Shown: positions 8,289 through 18,958, counted from the stretch's first letter. The stretch is DNA of 48,001 bases from Phycisphaerae bacterium (GCA_014859965.1 JACZKQ010000119.1:1-48001); one strand, 5' to 3'. Numbers and translations are program-made. Notes: generated by a model not told the origin, from the sequence alone.

Positions 8289-11200
8289 CTACGGGGAGGG
8301 CTGGAGAGGCGACAGCCAGGAGGCGGCGAAGACGCGCAAGTCGTCAAAATCGACTATTCCGTCTGCCGGAAAGGCCAGATCGCAGGCGGGGTTCCACGCC
8401 GCACTGCCTGATTCGCTCAGCCATGTCGCCGAAAAGACGGCGGCGTCTTTCATGTCGACCTTGCCGTCGCCGTCGAGATCGGCGAGGCTGACGGACCGGC
8501 CGCCGGGAGTCGGCGGGGCCACCCTCCACGCACGCGGGTCGTTTCCGGTCAAGAGGTGAGGCTGTCGCTGCAGAACGGACGCCGCAGCCTGCGGTACCCG
8601 GGGCCAGGGCGAACCGCTGAAATAGATCGCCTCATCGACAATGACCCATGACGGGGAATCGCCGGACGCATCGGGGGCCTGCGGTCTTTCGACGGCGAGG
8701 CGGGCGGTGACGTTGGAGAGTCGGCCGGAAAAGGGACCGACCAGGTCAATGCCGGGGGTTAGTGATTGGGCGGAGTACATGGCCCGGAACGAAGACAGGA
8801 CGGCGGGTTCGGCAAAGGGGTCGAAGTCGGCAACAACAAGGCGGCCGTGCGGAGGAATGGATGCAGTCGGGCCGAATACGTAATTTATGCTGCCGGTCAG
8901 CCGCCAGAGGCCGGCTGCGTTTTGCAGCGGGATCGTATCGCCGGTGGGGTTGTATAACTCGATGTACTGGCGGGCGGGCAACTCGGCATGGTACATGATT
9001 TCGCTGATTACGATGTCGGAGACGGGGCCGCCGTTCGGCAGATCGCGCGTGGGCGTCAGGGTTCGCCAGAATGGATCGCCGTCGGGGAAGCGGCCGAGCG
9101 TTACATTGGTTTCCTGGCCTTTGAAACGGACGGAGTCGACGACATGCTGCGGGCCGGCGGCGGGCAGGTAAGACAGGTATATCTGCTCGCCTGCCTTGTC
9201 GAGCCCAAAACCGGTTGTGATCGGATTGTGGAAGTCGTTCACTTCATCGAATGTGATCCTGCCGCCGGGCTGGACGATGGCATCCGGCAGGGCCCACTTC
9301 GTGAGATTGTCCTTATTATCGCTGAGATACCAGTTGCCGTTGATCTGGACCGGCGAATCGCCCGTATTGAAAAGTTCTATCCAGTCGTTGGAGGCGTGCG
9401 GCGGCAGATGATAGTCGGTGTGGGCCATGAATTCGTTGAGCAGTATGCCGGGGGGCAGTTCGGGGTCGGGCCCGCCGGGCGAGCCGTGAATGTACGCGCT
9501 CTGCCGCCAGTTGCCGCAGTAGTTCATCGAGCCGGACGGCTGATCGAAGATTGCACCGGTCAGCGGAACGAGCGAATGGCCGGGCCCGTCGGCGCCGAGG
9601 GGCCAGCCGCGCGAGTCGTTGTATGCAAATGCCAAAACCTGGGCTCCGAAGGCGCCCCGGATTACGATGGAATCGCCTTCGTTGGCAAGGGCCCCGGCGT
9701 ACTGCCCCGCGACGGGAATGTTGTCGCCATAGCGGGATTTAAATGCGGCGATGTCGGAGGCGACCACAATGTACCCGCCGGGTGGAATCGATGCGATTGT
9801 GCTCTGTGCAAACGAAAACCAAATGCCGCCGCCGATAGTCACCTGGGAGATGTCGAGCGTCTCCGGCCCGGTGTTGCACAGTTCGATGAATTCGTAATCC
9901 TTGCCGCCGAGCGGGTCATGCATGACCTCGGTCACGCGGAGGTGTTGGCGGAGAGGTCTTTCGCTGGACACGCTGGTTACGGCAATCGCTGCGGAGGCGA
10001 GCAATCTGTCCTGATAATCGTACGCCTGGAGCGAAAACTGGTTGAGCCCGAACTCCAGCGGCAGGGTGGTCGACCACGAGGTCAGACCGGTCCACCGGAC
10101 GTCGAGCGGCTCATCTCGTCCGGCAAGGCGGATCGTGCGGACGTTGATCCAGCCGTTTCCCTGCAGGGTGACGGTATCGGCGTCGATGGTGAATGGATTG
10201 CCTCCATTTGTGGTTATGGCGTACGATACCGCGGCCGGGAGTCGTCCGAGCACATAGGCGCGGCGCTGATCGACGCGACTGATGATCTCACTGCTGACGT
10301 TCTGGCCGCACACGGCGCCGTAGTGCTCAACCCATTCGGCAAGATAGGCGGTGTTGAACGCAGTGTCGATAATGTCGTGCAGGTGGCCGTAGAAGAGCCG
10401 CTTGAATCGATCTATGGCGATGACCTTTTGCAGATTGCTGCCCGAGCCGAAAATCGGCGCGGAGGTGGATTGGAAGAAGGCAAAATCCAGGTCCCACGGC
10501 AAAGCGAGTACGCGACGGTCGGCGGGGCGAACGTAGAGCATGAGATTGTGAGCCAGACCCTGGTTGTAGGTGTCGCCGACTCCGCCGAGCGATTCGAAGG
10601 CGAAGACTCGCATCCAGTGGTCCACGTCGATGACTTCATTGATGGCGCCATCGAGCGGGGTTCCCGTGAGGGCGAACGTTTTGGCCATGTCGATGATCCG
10701 TGAATAATCGTCGGCGGCGCGATTGTTCTTAATGAGATAATTCCACCGGTAGGCTTCCTTGTCGGGGCCCATGTCTCTGAAATCGATGGCCAGCACGTTG
10801 CTGGGAGGCAGTTTCAGGCTTTGCGGGTTGCCGTCGACGGTGTTCTGAGAGTGGTAGATCAACTCGAATTCGAAGAGGGTGCCGTCTGAGCCGTTCTTGT
10901 ACTGCGCGTCCAGGAATGCGTCGTCATAACGGGCCAGCATCAGTTGGGCGGGCCCGTTGCGATCACCCAAAGGCGAGATCAGGTGGACGACGTCGTCGTG
11001 CATGCCGGGCAGGCCGCCGGCGCGGTTGCCTATGTGCTTGAGAACGAGTTCACGGTGACTGGCTCCTGCGCCGCCCGGGCCGCCGTTGCGGTCTATGGAG
11101 ACGACGTCGTGGACGCCCTGGAACAATTGTTCGGGACGGAAGCGGACATTGAAGCCGGCGGCGGTATGATTGCGGCCGTAACCGCTGCCTTTGAGGTGCA

Positions 11201-14200
11201 GGGCGACGTCGTAGAAGACTTCACTTTCCTTGTAGATGACCGTGGCGGGCATGCGGTGATTGCTCATGACATTCGTCGAGCTATGGAGGAACGCTGCGTC
11301 AGAGGCGGTCATAATGATGCGGAAATTGTGGGCCGGAGCCGGACGGGCCTGATTGTCATCGACCTTAAACATCGCGCGGCTTTCCGAGCCCGCGGGGGGC
11401 CAGGTGGTAACGGCGTCGAGCACGTCCCGGCCTTCCACATAGAACTGGACGAGGGTCGCGGCGGGTAATCCGGCGATTGTCGCCGTGTACCGCCCGCCGC
11501 CACTCGGCGTCATAGGCAGAGTCTGAAAGCGCGTCTCGGCGGCCGCCCAGTACAGAGTCATCGAGGCGATGCCGTCGGGGTCTTCGGCTTGTACGGTGAC
11601 GGTGACATCCTCGTCGGCGCGGGGAACCGCCGGGCTGTGCGAAAGGGCCGAGATCGTCGGGCCCATGTTCGGCGTATACTGCGAATTGCGCTGTCCGGGT
11701 GTGCCGGCCGACTGAGGCACGTGCAGGAGCGTGGTTTTGGGTGCGCGATTGAAGTAAAGGCGTGTATTCAGTTGGTCGGAGCCGGCCAGCCAGCGGGCGC
11801 GGAAGGATATTTCATATTCCCGGCCGTTGACGACCGTTCGGCCGCCGGCTAAGGTGGTTTCCACGTGGTTATGCATGTGCTCTGTGGGTCCGGTCGCGAC
11901 GAGATGCAGGATGCGGTTGTAGGGATTGCCGGGCTCAGCGATGATGCGGCTCAAGCCGTGATTGCCGAGGAGCCGCCACGTGCCGGGCTGTGTCTCGAAT
12001 GAGCCGTCCTGGATCAGTTGGATCCTTGTGCCGGCGGGGTCCTCGATGACGCTCACGTTGTCGATAAGAACTTCGCCCGCCTGGAGCAATCCGATGATGA
12101 ACTCGCTCCAGTTGGACGGCTCGTTGCTGCCGGGCGCAAAACCCGCCACCGTCCGGTACGTATAGGTTCGCCACTGGCTGTCAGCGGTTTCGTCGCTTGC
12201 GGCCCACGCCGCCGCCTTGGAGTTGTCGGCGCACGGGTCGCGCAGCTCAAGACTCGAACCGCCGCCGTCGGCGTAGCCGGGCCAGTACCCGCCGTCGTAG
12301 TAATGCACATCGTCAGCGATATTGCCGTTGCTGTCGCTGAGCACGATCCGATCTTCGCTGTTAGAAAGCCTGCCGTCGAAATCGCCGACGACGGCAGCGG
12401 CCGAATATTGTGCGCGGAGCTGCTCGCTGTTTTTGGCGACAACGAGATAACCGTCGGGCGGGATGGCCGTACCCTCCTCGAAATTATAGCGAATGCCGCC
12501 GCGCAGGGTCCAGCCGGTAAGGTCGACTGGCGTATTGCTTCGGTTGTACAGTTCGATCCATTCCTGGTCGGGTTCATGAAACGGGGCGTGCGGGGACAGT
12601 ACGCGTCGGGCTTCCAGTTCCGGCAGGATCAGCAAATCGGTGCTTCCAGCGGACCAGTTGAGCCCGTGGATTGCAAGGATGTTTCTTCCGGGGCGGAGAC
12701 GCTGTTTGTGAGAGGTGATATCGAACGGCTTAAACGCGACCGCCTGTGCATTCGGATGGCTGGCGGTGGAGCGCGAAGACCAGGTGAGAAGCTGGGCATT
12801 GCCGTCCCTTCCCGGCGCGTTGGCGTGGGCAACTTCGGCGCCATTAATGTACGCGACGAACCCGTCGTCATACTTCATGTGGAGGATCAGCGTTTCCACT
12901 TGTGCAGGATCGGCAAGGTCGAAGGGAATGCGGATGTATACTGAGGTGTTGCCGCCATACATCAGGGCCTGGGTGTCGGCGCCGATCAGGCCCGCAAAAT
13001 CGCCCGGTGAGGTCTCGTAACCGACGCCGGTTGTACTGCCCTGGGCGTCGCGCCACGTTGAATCGTCGAATGACTCATTGCCGCCGGTCCACTGAAGTCC
13101 TTCGGAATTGTCCTGGGGGACCCGGACCGCCGCAAACGCACCTGAGGGTATTATAATCGTAGTCTCATGTTCCGCGGCGGTTTCCCGGACAGGGCGGCAA
13201 TGATACATGATCTCGTTGATGACGATCTCGTCGCGAAAGACGAAGCTGTTGTGTGAACCGGGTGTTTCGGCGTGCGGCCGGGCCCATTGGCCGACGCCGT
13301 CGGGGCTTCGCCCCCGAAGAGAATTCTTGACCACGGCCGCGTCGACAATGAGATTGTCGGCGGAGTAAAGAAACAGTTTGTCTTCGTCGGATGGGTGAAA
13401 GCCGAGGTCCGCCTCATGGATCACCATGAACGCCGCCGGATCGATTCTGCCGGCGGGCAATGTGTATTGTCCGTGTGTCGTACCCCTGCACGCGAGCACG
13501 AAGCCGGCGGTGTCGACGGGCATGTCGCCGTAATTGTACAACTCGATGCGCATGGGAGCGATCCTGGCGGAAGTGATCTCATTGATTGCGATGGTCACGG
13601 GTTCGTCCGGCGGCAGGGGGGTCTCGACAGCCGTAAGCGAAGCTGCAAATCGCATGTCCTCGCTACCCGCTGCGTGATGCACCTCCACCGCGAGCACATT
13701 TCGGCCGTTCACCAGGGGCGCCGAGGAGATCGCAAGCGCGCCCGTAAACGCGCACGTGCCGACCTCCAAAAGTGCATGCGTGTCAAAGGCAATCTCTCCA
13801 TCCGGCATGTTGAGGCGGTGGACTTCATGCCCGTTGAGGTAAAACACGGCGCCGTCGTCAATGAGGGTATTGAGTGCCAGCGTTACGCGCGTGAATGGCT
13901 TGTAGTCATAGAAGAATTCTTTGCGAAAGTAGTATGCGTCGGCGGCGGCCGCCAGTTCCGTTTGCTCGACGACCGCTGCCGCTGTTCCATCAATCCGGAC
14001 GCGAAGGCCGGATGGATTCGGAGACGAACCGCCATTGGCAAACAGGAATTCGAGGGTATTGATTCCTTGCGCAAACCCCCCGGTGAGGCTGAAGGGCCCG
14101 GCGAGCGAACTGAAGCCGGTGGACGCGATGCCGGTGCTGAGACCGTTGAGGTGCACGTTGTTCAACACGTCGTCGACCGCGATGAGCATGGCCAGTTCCG

Positions 14201-15176
14201 CTGTCGCCGGGTCGTAGCCGGCCAGATCGAACGTCGTGCGGAACACATAAGCCCCGGCCGGCAGATTATCCGTGCCTTGGCCGCTGAGGCCGATCCATTG
14301 AGAGGCCGTGTCGTTGGCAAGCCATGCGGGATGATTCTGCATGGCAAACACGTGTTCGCCGGTTGCTCCGATTGTGTAATGCGGGTCTCTCTGGCCGGGG
14401 GCCAACGGCTTTCGTTCGTCGTCCAATCCGGTGCTGAAGAGGGTATCAATTGTCCTGCGTTCGGTGGGGGCCGCGCCCGGCCCCACGTAAAACCCGGCTC
14501 GGCCCGCCGGCCAGTCATCCTCTGCGTAGTCGGGCTGCTTCCACGCATTGCCGAGATCAACGCCGGCGTCACTGTAGCGCCATGTGTCAAAGACGCCGAT
14601 GAGCTTGTGTTGGGTCGGGAGCAGGTCGCCGGAGGGGAAGTTCTCTCGGCCCGGCGTTCCACCCGGCTGGGGACTGCCTCGCCAACTCGCCGGGTTTGCG
14701 CTTGCGGTGTGCGGATCGCGTTTGGCAAGCGAGGCCCCGGAGCCGTCGGCGGCAACGGGCCATTCGCCTCCATCCCCGTATTCTATTTCGTCCATGATGC
14801 GGCCGCTGTTGCTGATCAACTGCAGCAGTTCGCCATTGTTATCGAGGCGGCCGTGAAAGGGTCCGAGGACGTTTGAGAGCCCGGCGACGTCTTCAAGGTA
14901 AGCCGGATCGATAGCTACGACGAGGTAGCCGCCGGCGGTGATGATGGTGCCCGCAGGGAAGCAGAAATCAATCCCGGCAGCAAGGCGCCAGCCCGACAGG
15001 TCGACGTTTACGGCCAGCAGGTTCTGCAGTTCCAGCCATTCGAGCTGCGCTTCGTTCTGCTCCGGATGGTACATGATCTCATTAAAGACGACCACACTGT
15101 CAACCGCCCTGGCGATCGAGCCTGCCAGCATGATCGCCACGACGGCGGCGGCGATAATTCGAAATGTCGTACGCAA
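8289..15176 (-). CDS. Giant secreted lamin-tail / CotH-like protein with C-terminal dockerin
   Basis: 2295 aa. The start codon is TTG (15174-15176), chosen because GGAGGG lies 4-5 bases upstream and a signal peptide follows (AAVVAIMLAGSIARA). Lamin-tail domains, marked by N-E-[IF]-M then W-[IL]-E-L, begin near residues 28, 527, 649/869, 1749, 1912 and 2055. Beta-sandwich segments with VYFLNG-type or YDDGFVAYING motifs lie between them. A Big/Fn3-like unit (about 1172-1260) precedes a CotH-like region (about 1280-1640) containing LHLKGSGYGRNH and PWDLDFAFF. A two-repeat dockerin-like module ends the protein (DLDGDGKVDMKDA; DGIVDFDDL). CotH-family proteins phosphorylate secreted partners; the WDLD motif fits a metal-binding site, but the usual lysine-containing block after the R-G-x-S/G motif is weak, so kinase activity is uncertain. 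It is probably a surface structural or modifying protein. Confidence 0.85.
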   Translation of the reverse strand: MRTTFRIIAAAVVAIMLAGSIARAVDSVVVFNEIMYHPEQNEAQLEWLELQNLLAVNVDLSGWRLAAGIDFCFPAGTIITAGGYLVVAIDPAYLEDVAGLSNVLGPFHGRLDNNGELLQLISNSGRIMDEIEYGDGGEWPVAADGSGASLAKRDPHTASANPASWRGSPQPGGTPGRENFPSGDLLPTQHKLIGVFDTWRYSDAGVDLGNAWKQPDYAEDDWPAGRAGFYVGPGAAPTERRTIDTLFSTGLDDERKPLAPGQRDPHYTIGATGEHVFAMQNHPAWLANDTASQWIGLSGQGTDNLPAGAYVFRTTFDLAGYDPATAELAMLIAVDDVLNNVHLNGLSTGIASTGFSSLAGPFSLTGGFAQGINTLEFLFANGGSSPNPSGLRVRIDGTAAAVVEQTELAAAADAYYFRKEFFYDYKPFTRVTLALNTLIDDGAVFYLNGHEVHRLNMPDGEIAFDTHALLEVGTCAFTGALAISSAPLVNGRNVLAVEVHHAAGSEDMRFAASLTAVETPLPPDEPVTIAINEITSARIAPMRIELYNYGDMPVDTAGFVLACRGTTHGQYTLPAGRIDPAAFMVIHEADLGFHPSDEDKLFLYSADNLIVDAAVVKNSLRGRSPDGVGQWARPHAETPGSHNSFVFRDEIVINEIMYHCRPVRETAAEHETTIIIPSGAFAAVRVPQDNSEGLQWTGGNESFDDSTWRDAQGSTTGVGYETSPGDFAGLIGADTQALMYGGNTSVYIRIPFDLADPAQVETLILHMKYDDGFVAYINGAEVAHANAPGRDGNAQLLTWSSRSTASHPNAQAVAFKPFDITSHKQRLRPGRNILAIHGLNWSAGSTDLLILPELEARRVLSPHAPFHEPDQEWIELYNRSNTPVDLTGWTLRGGIRYNFEEGTAIPPDGYLVVAKNSEQLRAQYSAAAVVGDFDGRLSNSEDRIVLSDSNGNIADDVHYYDGGYWPGYADGGGSSLELRDPCADNSKAAAWAASDETADSQWRTYTYRTVAGFAPGSNEPSNWSEFIIGLLQAGEVLIDNVSVIEDPAGTRIQLIQDGSFETQPGTWRLLGNHGLSRIIAEPGNPYNRILHLVATGPTEHMHNHVETTLAGGRTVVNGREYEISFRARWLAGSDQLNTRLYFNRAPKTTLLHVPQSAGTPGQRNSQYTPNMGPTISALSHSPAVPRADEDVTVTVQAEDPDGIASMTLYWAAAETRFQTLPMTPSGGGRYTATIAGLPAATLVQFYVEGRDVLDAVTTWPPAGSESRAMFKVDDNQARPAPAHNFRIIMTASDAAFLHSSTNVMSNHRMPATVIYKESEVFYDVALHLKGSGYGRNHTAAGFNVRFRPEQLFQGVHDVVSIDRNGGPGGAGASHRELVLKHIGNRAGGLPGMHDDVVHLISPLGDRNGPAQLMLARYDDAFLDAQYKNGSDGTLFEFELIYHSQNTVDGNPQSLKLPPSNVLAIDFRDMGPDKEAYRWNYLIKNNRAADDYSRIIDMAKTFALTGTPLDGAINEVIDVDHWMRVFAFESLGGVGDTYNQGLAHNLMLYVRPADRRVLALPWDLDFAFFQSTSAPIFGSGSNLQKVIAIDRFKRLFYGHLHDIIDTAFNTAYLAEWVEHYGAVCGQNVSSEIISRVDQRRAYVLGRLPAAVSYAITTNGGNPFTIDADTVTLQGNGWINVRTIRLAGRDEPLDVRWTGLTSWSTTLPLEFGLNQFSLQAYDYQDRLLASAAIAVTSVSSERPLRQHLRVTEVMHDPLGGKDYEFIELCNTGPETLDISQVTIGGGIWFSFAQSTIASIPPGGYIVVASDIAAFKSRYGDNIPVAGQYAGALANEGDSIVIRGAFGAQVLAFAYNDSRGWPLGADGPGHSLVPLTGAIFDQPSGSMNYCGNWRQSAYIHGSPGGPDPELPPGILLNEFMAHTDYHLPPHASNDWIELFNTGDSPVQINGNWYLSDNKDNLTKWALPDAIVQPGGRITFDEVNDFHNPITTGFGLDKAGEQIYLSYLPAAGPQHVVDSVRFKGQETNVTLGRFPDGDPFWRTLTPTRDLPNGGPVSDIVISEIMYHAELPARQYIELYNPTGDTIPLQNAAGLWRLTGSINYVFGPTASIPPHGRLVVADFDPFAEPAVLSSFRAMYSAQSLTPGIDLVGPFSGRLSNVTARLAVERPQAPDASGDSPSWVIVDEAIYFSGSPWPRVPQAAASVLQRQPHLLTGNDPRAWRVAPPTPGGRSVSLADLDGDGKVDMKDAAVFSATWLSESGSAAWNPACDLAFPADGIVDFDDLRVFAASWLSPLQPSP

Positions 15177-15216
15177 TGCACCCTCCGCAACGGCAATCGC
15201 GGTTTTCCGTTATGAT

Positions 15217-15256
15217 GGAAACAGGCTGCGAAGTAAATGCCGCGCAGCCTGTTTCC
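15217..15256 (-). terminator. Long inverted repeat after the 1208-aa LamG gene
   Basis: A perfect 14-bp inverted repeat, GGAAACAGGCTGCG (15217-15230) and CGCAGCCTGTTTCC (15243-15256), with a 12-base loop. It sits between two minus-strand genes, 76 bases past the stop of the LamG gene. There is no strong T-run on either side, so it may be a weak terminator or an RNA-processing or stability hairpin. Confidence 0.6.
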
Positions 15257-15331
15257 CTGACTCACTCGCTACCAACTTGTCCTTCACCTTATCCGCCACC
15301 CGTTGCGGGGTGGCGAATCAGGCGAACCATA

Positions 15332-18300
15332 TCAATTCCATCTTTCCGACAGCAGGCCAAAATCGACCATATCCACAGCGCCCGAACGATTGACGTCCGC
15401 CGCGGGATCGTCGGTCAGCCAGCCTTCGGCCATCATCGCAAGATCTTCGAAGTCGACTTGCCCGTCTTCGTTCAAGTCGCCCACCACCGGCAGCATGGCC
15501 ACCATTGCGGCGATCTGATCCGGCTGGAGTTCGTCCTGCCAGATTGTGATCTCGTCGATTAGTCCTTCGAGGCGATACCAGTCATGCGGGTGCAGAGCCT
15601 GGGTGAGCCAGTCACTGAGCCAGGCGCGGTCGGTTCCGAAGGCGCTCCACGCGTTGACGTACTGACCTGCCATGTCGTTGGTCGTGCCCGCGGAGATGCC
15701 GTCAATATAAAGTTCCACCTTTCCGAATGTCGATCGCGTGACGGCGAAATGATGCCACAGCCCATCGTCAACCCTCGGACCGGTGATGCGCCGCAGGCCT
15801 CCGGAGGCGGAAATAAATCGGAAGTGTCCCGGGACATTGTCTGCGCCGTCGAACCCCACATAAACAGCGAGAATGCCGGGATTCCTCATTGCGAAAATCG
15901 GCCCCTGGCTGTCATTGGTCCTGAAGTACCCCGACATCGAGAAAGCAGAGCCCTGGGCGGCCGTAAGCGGCGTCGTGTCGGCAAGGCTCACGTAATCATC
16001 GACGCCATCAAGGCTGATCGCCGTACCATCGATTCCGGGAACCCATGCGGCGTTCGGGTCGGCGAAGTTGGTAAGTGTGCCGTCCAGGCCGGTGCCGGTG
16101 ACCTCATGGGCCACACCGCCGCTCCCTTCGTCCATCTTCCACGCCACGAGCAACTGGGCAGGCGTGCTGGATTTCGTGTAGAACGTCCAGACCGGGCCGT
16201 TGTATACGATCTCCCCTTCCAGCAAGCCGTCCACCTTCCAATAGTACCGGGTCTGCGGATCAAGGTCCGTGAGTGCGAAACTCGTACCCGGCAACGCCAT
16301 CTGCTGGGCTACGATAGCCGTCAATTCCGGGTCAGTCGCAACCGTCAGGTTATACGTTGCACCCCACGCGCCTTCGAGCGGAACCGGCAACCAACTCAGT
16401 ACAGCGTCCATATCCACCGTCGCCAGCGGGGCGGGAGTGGGCGTCAGCTCGAACGGAAGGGCGATCTCATTTGAAAACGCGTAATGGTGCCAGCTATTCC
16501 CTTTGATCTCAGCGTCGAACACAAAGCTCATCTCCGTGCTGGTTGCGGTGTAGGTGTACTTGATGAGCCTTCCATTACTGCCGCCAGGGGCATTCTGGTC
16601 GATCCGGGTGGGGCTGTCGGGATTGTCGCTGGGGGTGATCCTCACGTAACGATCTCCCGCTCCTCCGAAGCTGGTCGTGTACAGAGTTGTGATGTACTTC
16701 GTACCGAGGGTCAAGCCCGTGAACGTAAGCCTTGGCAGTACGCCGGCCTGTTCACCAAAGTAGAACCGGCGGGCAAGAGTCAGGCTGTTACCCGTAATTG
16801 GCGGCGCATGATCGACCCAGAACACACTCGGAGCGCCGGTAAGGCTCCAGTTGACTCCGGATGAGTCGTTGACGCCGTTTGCCTTGACATCATTCTCGAA
16901 GTATACCCCGTTGCCCGCATAGATCAGTTCGCCATCGGTCCCCGTGGCGCTAAAGTTCACGGCATGGGTGTACGTCTTGCTCGAACTGATCGATGAGTCC
17001 GCATCGCCCGTCCACGGATGGAAACTGAACGCTCCCACAGTTGCGGCGATCGTTCTAAACGTCCAGATGGGGCTTGTGTAAACCACTTCATTGGCCCTTA
17101 CGAGTTCGACCTGCCAGAAATAGCGTGTATCGTAATCGAGCGGCTCAGTCGGAACGAACTCGGCCGTCGTCAGGCCCGTTGCGCCATCGGTCGACATGTT
17201 CATATCGAGCGTGGTGCCGAGGTAGACATTGTAGGTGTCCACGGAAACACGGTCAATCGGCGCCGTCCAGCGCAGCACGACGTCGAGGTTGGCTTTTGCG
17301 TCCATCGCCGGAGTCGGATTCAGACGGTAAGGAATGAGATCGACCATAGCGTCGATCTGGCTCTGCTTGAGCGCACCTTCCCAGACAACCACTTCGTCGA
17401 TCAGGCCATTCAGATACCGCTGCCCGGCCGCGCCGTGACTGTCATTGATCCAGCGGATCTCCGAACCGATCGCCCGCAAGTCCACATTATAGCCTACGCG
17501 CATGTCGTTCAATGAGCCGCAGGAGCGGCCGTTGACATACAGGGTGATCGTCCCGTCGATATCCCGGGTGAGCGCAAAATGATTCCATTCCCCGTCATTT
17601 ACCGCAGGGCCGGTGAGGCGGAAGAGACTGCCGCCGTCGAACTCCCGTGCGATAAACCGCAAACGGGTCGGGATGGTGTCGGCGCCGTCATAGCCCACGG
17701 TCAGCGCCACAATCGGGCCGCCGTCTGCTGCATTACGGAACGTGACGAGCGGGCCTTCGGCGTCCATTGTTTTAAAGTATCCAGAAATCGAGAAACCCTT
17801 GCCTGCGCCGAACGGCAGAGGGGCGGTATTACCGAGATCGACATAGCTGTCTGCGCCGTCGAAGCTCAGACAATTGCCTGCGATGCCCTCGACCCATGCG
17901 GTGCCGCCCTCATTGGGATCGTCGAAATTGATCGCCGCAGCATGATAGCCTCCGATGGATTCGCCGACAGTCGTACCGGAGGTCTCATCCATTTTGTATT
18001 GCAGCGCCTTCTCGGCCGGGGCAAGCGTCTTTGTAAGAAACATCCATGCCTTGCCGGTTTCATTCGGGTCGGTGCTGTAAAGCAACTCGCCGTCGTCGAA
18101 TATATCCACCTGCCAATAATACGTGGTGGATTCGAGCAGGCTCAGCGTGTACGTACCTGCCGTCAGGTCGGCCACCCGATTGACGACATTGGGGTCGGAC
18201 CACCAGTACAGGTCGTATACGAGATTGCTCGTGTCAACGCCCTCATCGGGAATAGCGGTGAAGTCGAGGGTTACCGTCAAATCGGTGAACGCACCCGGAA

Positions 18301-18958
18301 CGGGCTTTGGATCGACATAGACGGGCAGCACTTCTTCATTGGAAAAGGCGTAGTGATGCCACGACATATTCGTGCTCAATTCAGCGAATGTCAGAGACAT
18401 GGTTCCCGAGGCGGGGGCGGTGTATGTATACTTCAGCAGGAGTCCGTTGCCTCCCCCGTAGAGATCCTGATCGATTGTCACAGCGTTGTTGGGGTCATCG
18501 GAGGGCGTTATGTTGATCACGCGTCCTGCGTTCTCCCAACCCTTGGCGTACAGGGTCAAGGTGTATTTTGTGCCCGGTGTCAGATTTTCCAACTGCAGGA
18601 CCGGATGCATGATTCCGGCCGGGTCATCGCCATAGACAAAATGGGTCAGCAGATTGCCGCCGGCCCCGGTTACGTTGGTCCCATGGTCCCCAGCAAATAC
18701 GTTGGGAATATTCGACATCCGCCAATCGACACCCGTCAGGTCCCGGTCGCCTTCAAACCAGACGCCGTTACCCGCATAAAAAGGCTGGGCGTCCGCAGGC
18801 GCCCAGAATTTACCCGTGTGGGTGTACAACTTGCCGGCGCTGATGCCTGAATCGGCGTCGCTCGTCCATGGGGACGACACAAACGTGCCCGCATGCGCAG
18901 CCGCGGCCAGGACGAGTGCGCATCCAATAATTGTGATTAACTTCCGTTTACCTTCCAT
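15332..18958 (-). CDS. Secreted double-cassette LamG protein with C-terminal dockerin
   Basis: 1208 aa. An in-frame ATG five codons upstream (18973) is part of the ribosome site itself: ATGAGGAGG lies 6 bases before ATG 18958, so the latter is the start. Signal peptide about 1-24 (VLAAAAHA). The body is a duplicated cassette. An unnamed beta domain (about 24-230 and again 643-834) shares SPWTSDADSGIS / HPWTGDADSSIS, YAGNGVWFE / YAGNGVYFE and SWHHYAFSNE. An Fn3-like stretch with YYWQVDIF / YYWKVDGL and then a LamG domain (about 321-541 and 936-1150; YKMDETSG, WKMDEGSG) complete each copy. A full dockerin-like pair ends the protein (DLNEDGQVDFEDL; DVNRSGAVDMVDF). No catalytic domain is seen; binding or adhesion is likely. 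Confidence 0.85.
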   Translation of the reverse strand: MEGKRKLITIIGCALVLAAAAHAGTFVSSPWTSDADSGISAGKLYTHTGKFWAPADAQPFYAGNGVWFEGDRDLTGVDWRMSNIPNVFAGDHGTNVTGAGGNLLTHFVYGDDPAGIMHPVLQLENLTPGTKYTLTLYAKGWENAGRVINITPSDDPNNAVTIDQDLYGGGNGLLLKYTYTAPASGTMSLTFAELSTNMSWHHYAFSNEEVLPVYVDPKPVPGAFTDLTVTLDFTAIPDEGVDTSNLVYDLYWWSDPNVVNRVADLTAGTYTLSLLESTTYYWQVDIFDDGELLYSTDPNETGKAWMFLTKTLAPAEKALQYKMDETSGTTVGESIGGYHAAAINFDDPNEGGTAWVEGIAGNCLSFDGADSYVDLGNTAPLPFGAGKGFSISGYFKTMDAEGPLVTFRNAADGGPIVALTVGYDGADTIPTRLRFIAREFDGGSLFRLTGPAVNDGEWNHFALTRDIDGTITLYVNGRSCGSLNDMRVGYNVDLRAIGSEIRWINDSHGAAGQRYLNGLIDEVVVWEGALKQSQIDAMVDLIPYRLNPTPAMDAKANLDVVLRWTAPIDRVSVDTYNVYLGTTLDMNMSTDGATGLTTAEFVPTEPLDYDTRYFWQVELVRANEVVYTSPIWTFRTIAATVGAFSFHPWTGDADSSISSSKTYTHAVNFSATGTDGELIYAGNGVYFENDVKANGVNDSSGVNWSLTGAPSVFWVDHAPPITGNSLTLARRFYFGEQAGVLPRLTFTGLTLGTKYITTLYTTSFGGAGDRYVRITPSDNPDSPTRIDQNAPGGSNGRLIKYTYTATSTEMSFVFDAEIKGNSWHHYAFSNEIALPFELTPTPAPLATVDMDAVLSWLPVPLEGAWGATYNLTVATDPELTAIVAQQMALPGTSFALTDLDPQTRYYWKVDGLLEGEIVYNGPVWTFYTKSSTPAQLLVAWKMDEGSGGVAHEVTGTGLDGTLTNFADPNAAWVPGIDGTAISLDGVDDYVSLADTTPLTAAQGSAFSMSGYFRTNDSQGPIFAMRNPGILAVYVGFDGADNVPGHFRFISASGGLRRITGPRVDDGLWHHFAVTRSTFGKVELYIDGISAGTTNDMAGQYVNAWSAFGTDRAWLSDWLTQALHPHDWYRLEGLIDEITIWQDELQPDQIAAMVAMLPVVGDLNEDGQVDFEDLAMMAEGWLTDDPAADVNRSGAVDMVDFGLLSERWN

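Noticed and set aside
8263-8291. TATACT as a -10 box for the Tat isomerase-like gene
   Set aside because: The matching -35 position (TAGAAT) agrees at only 3 of 6 bases.
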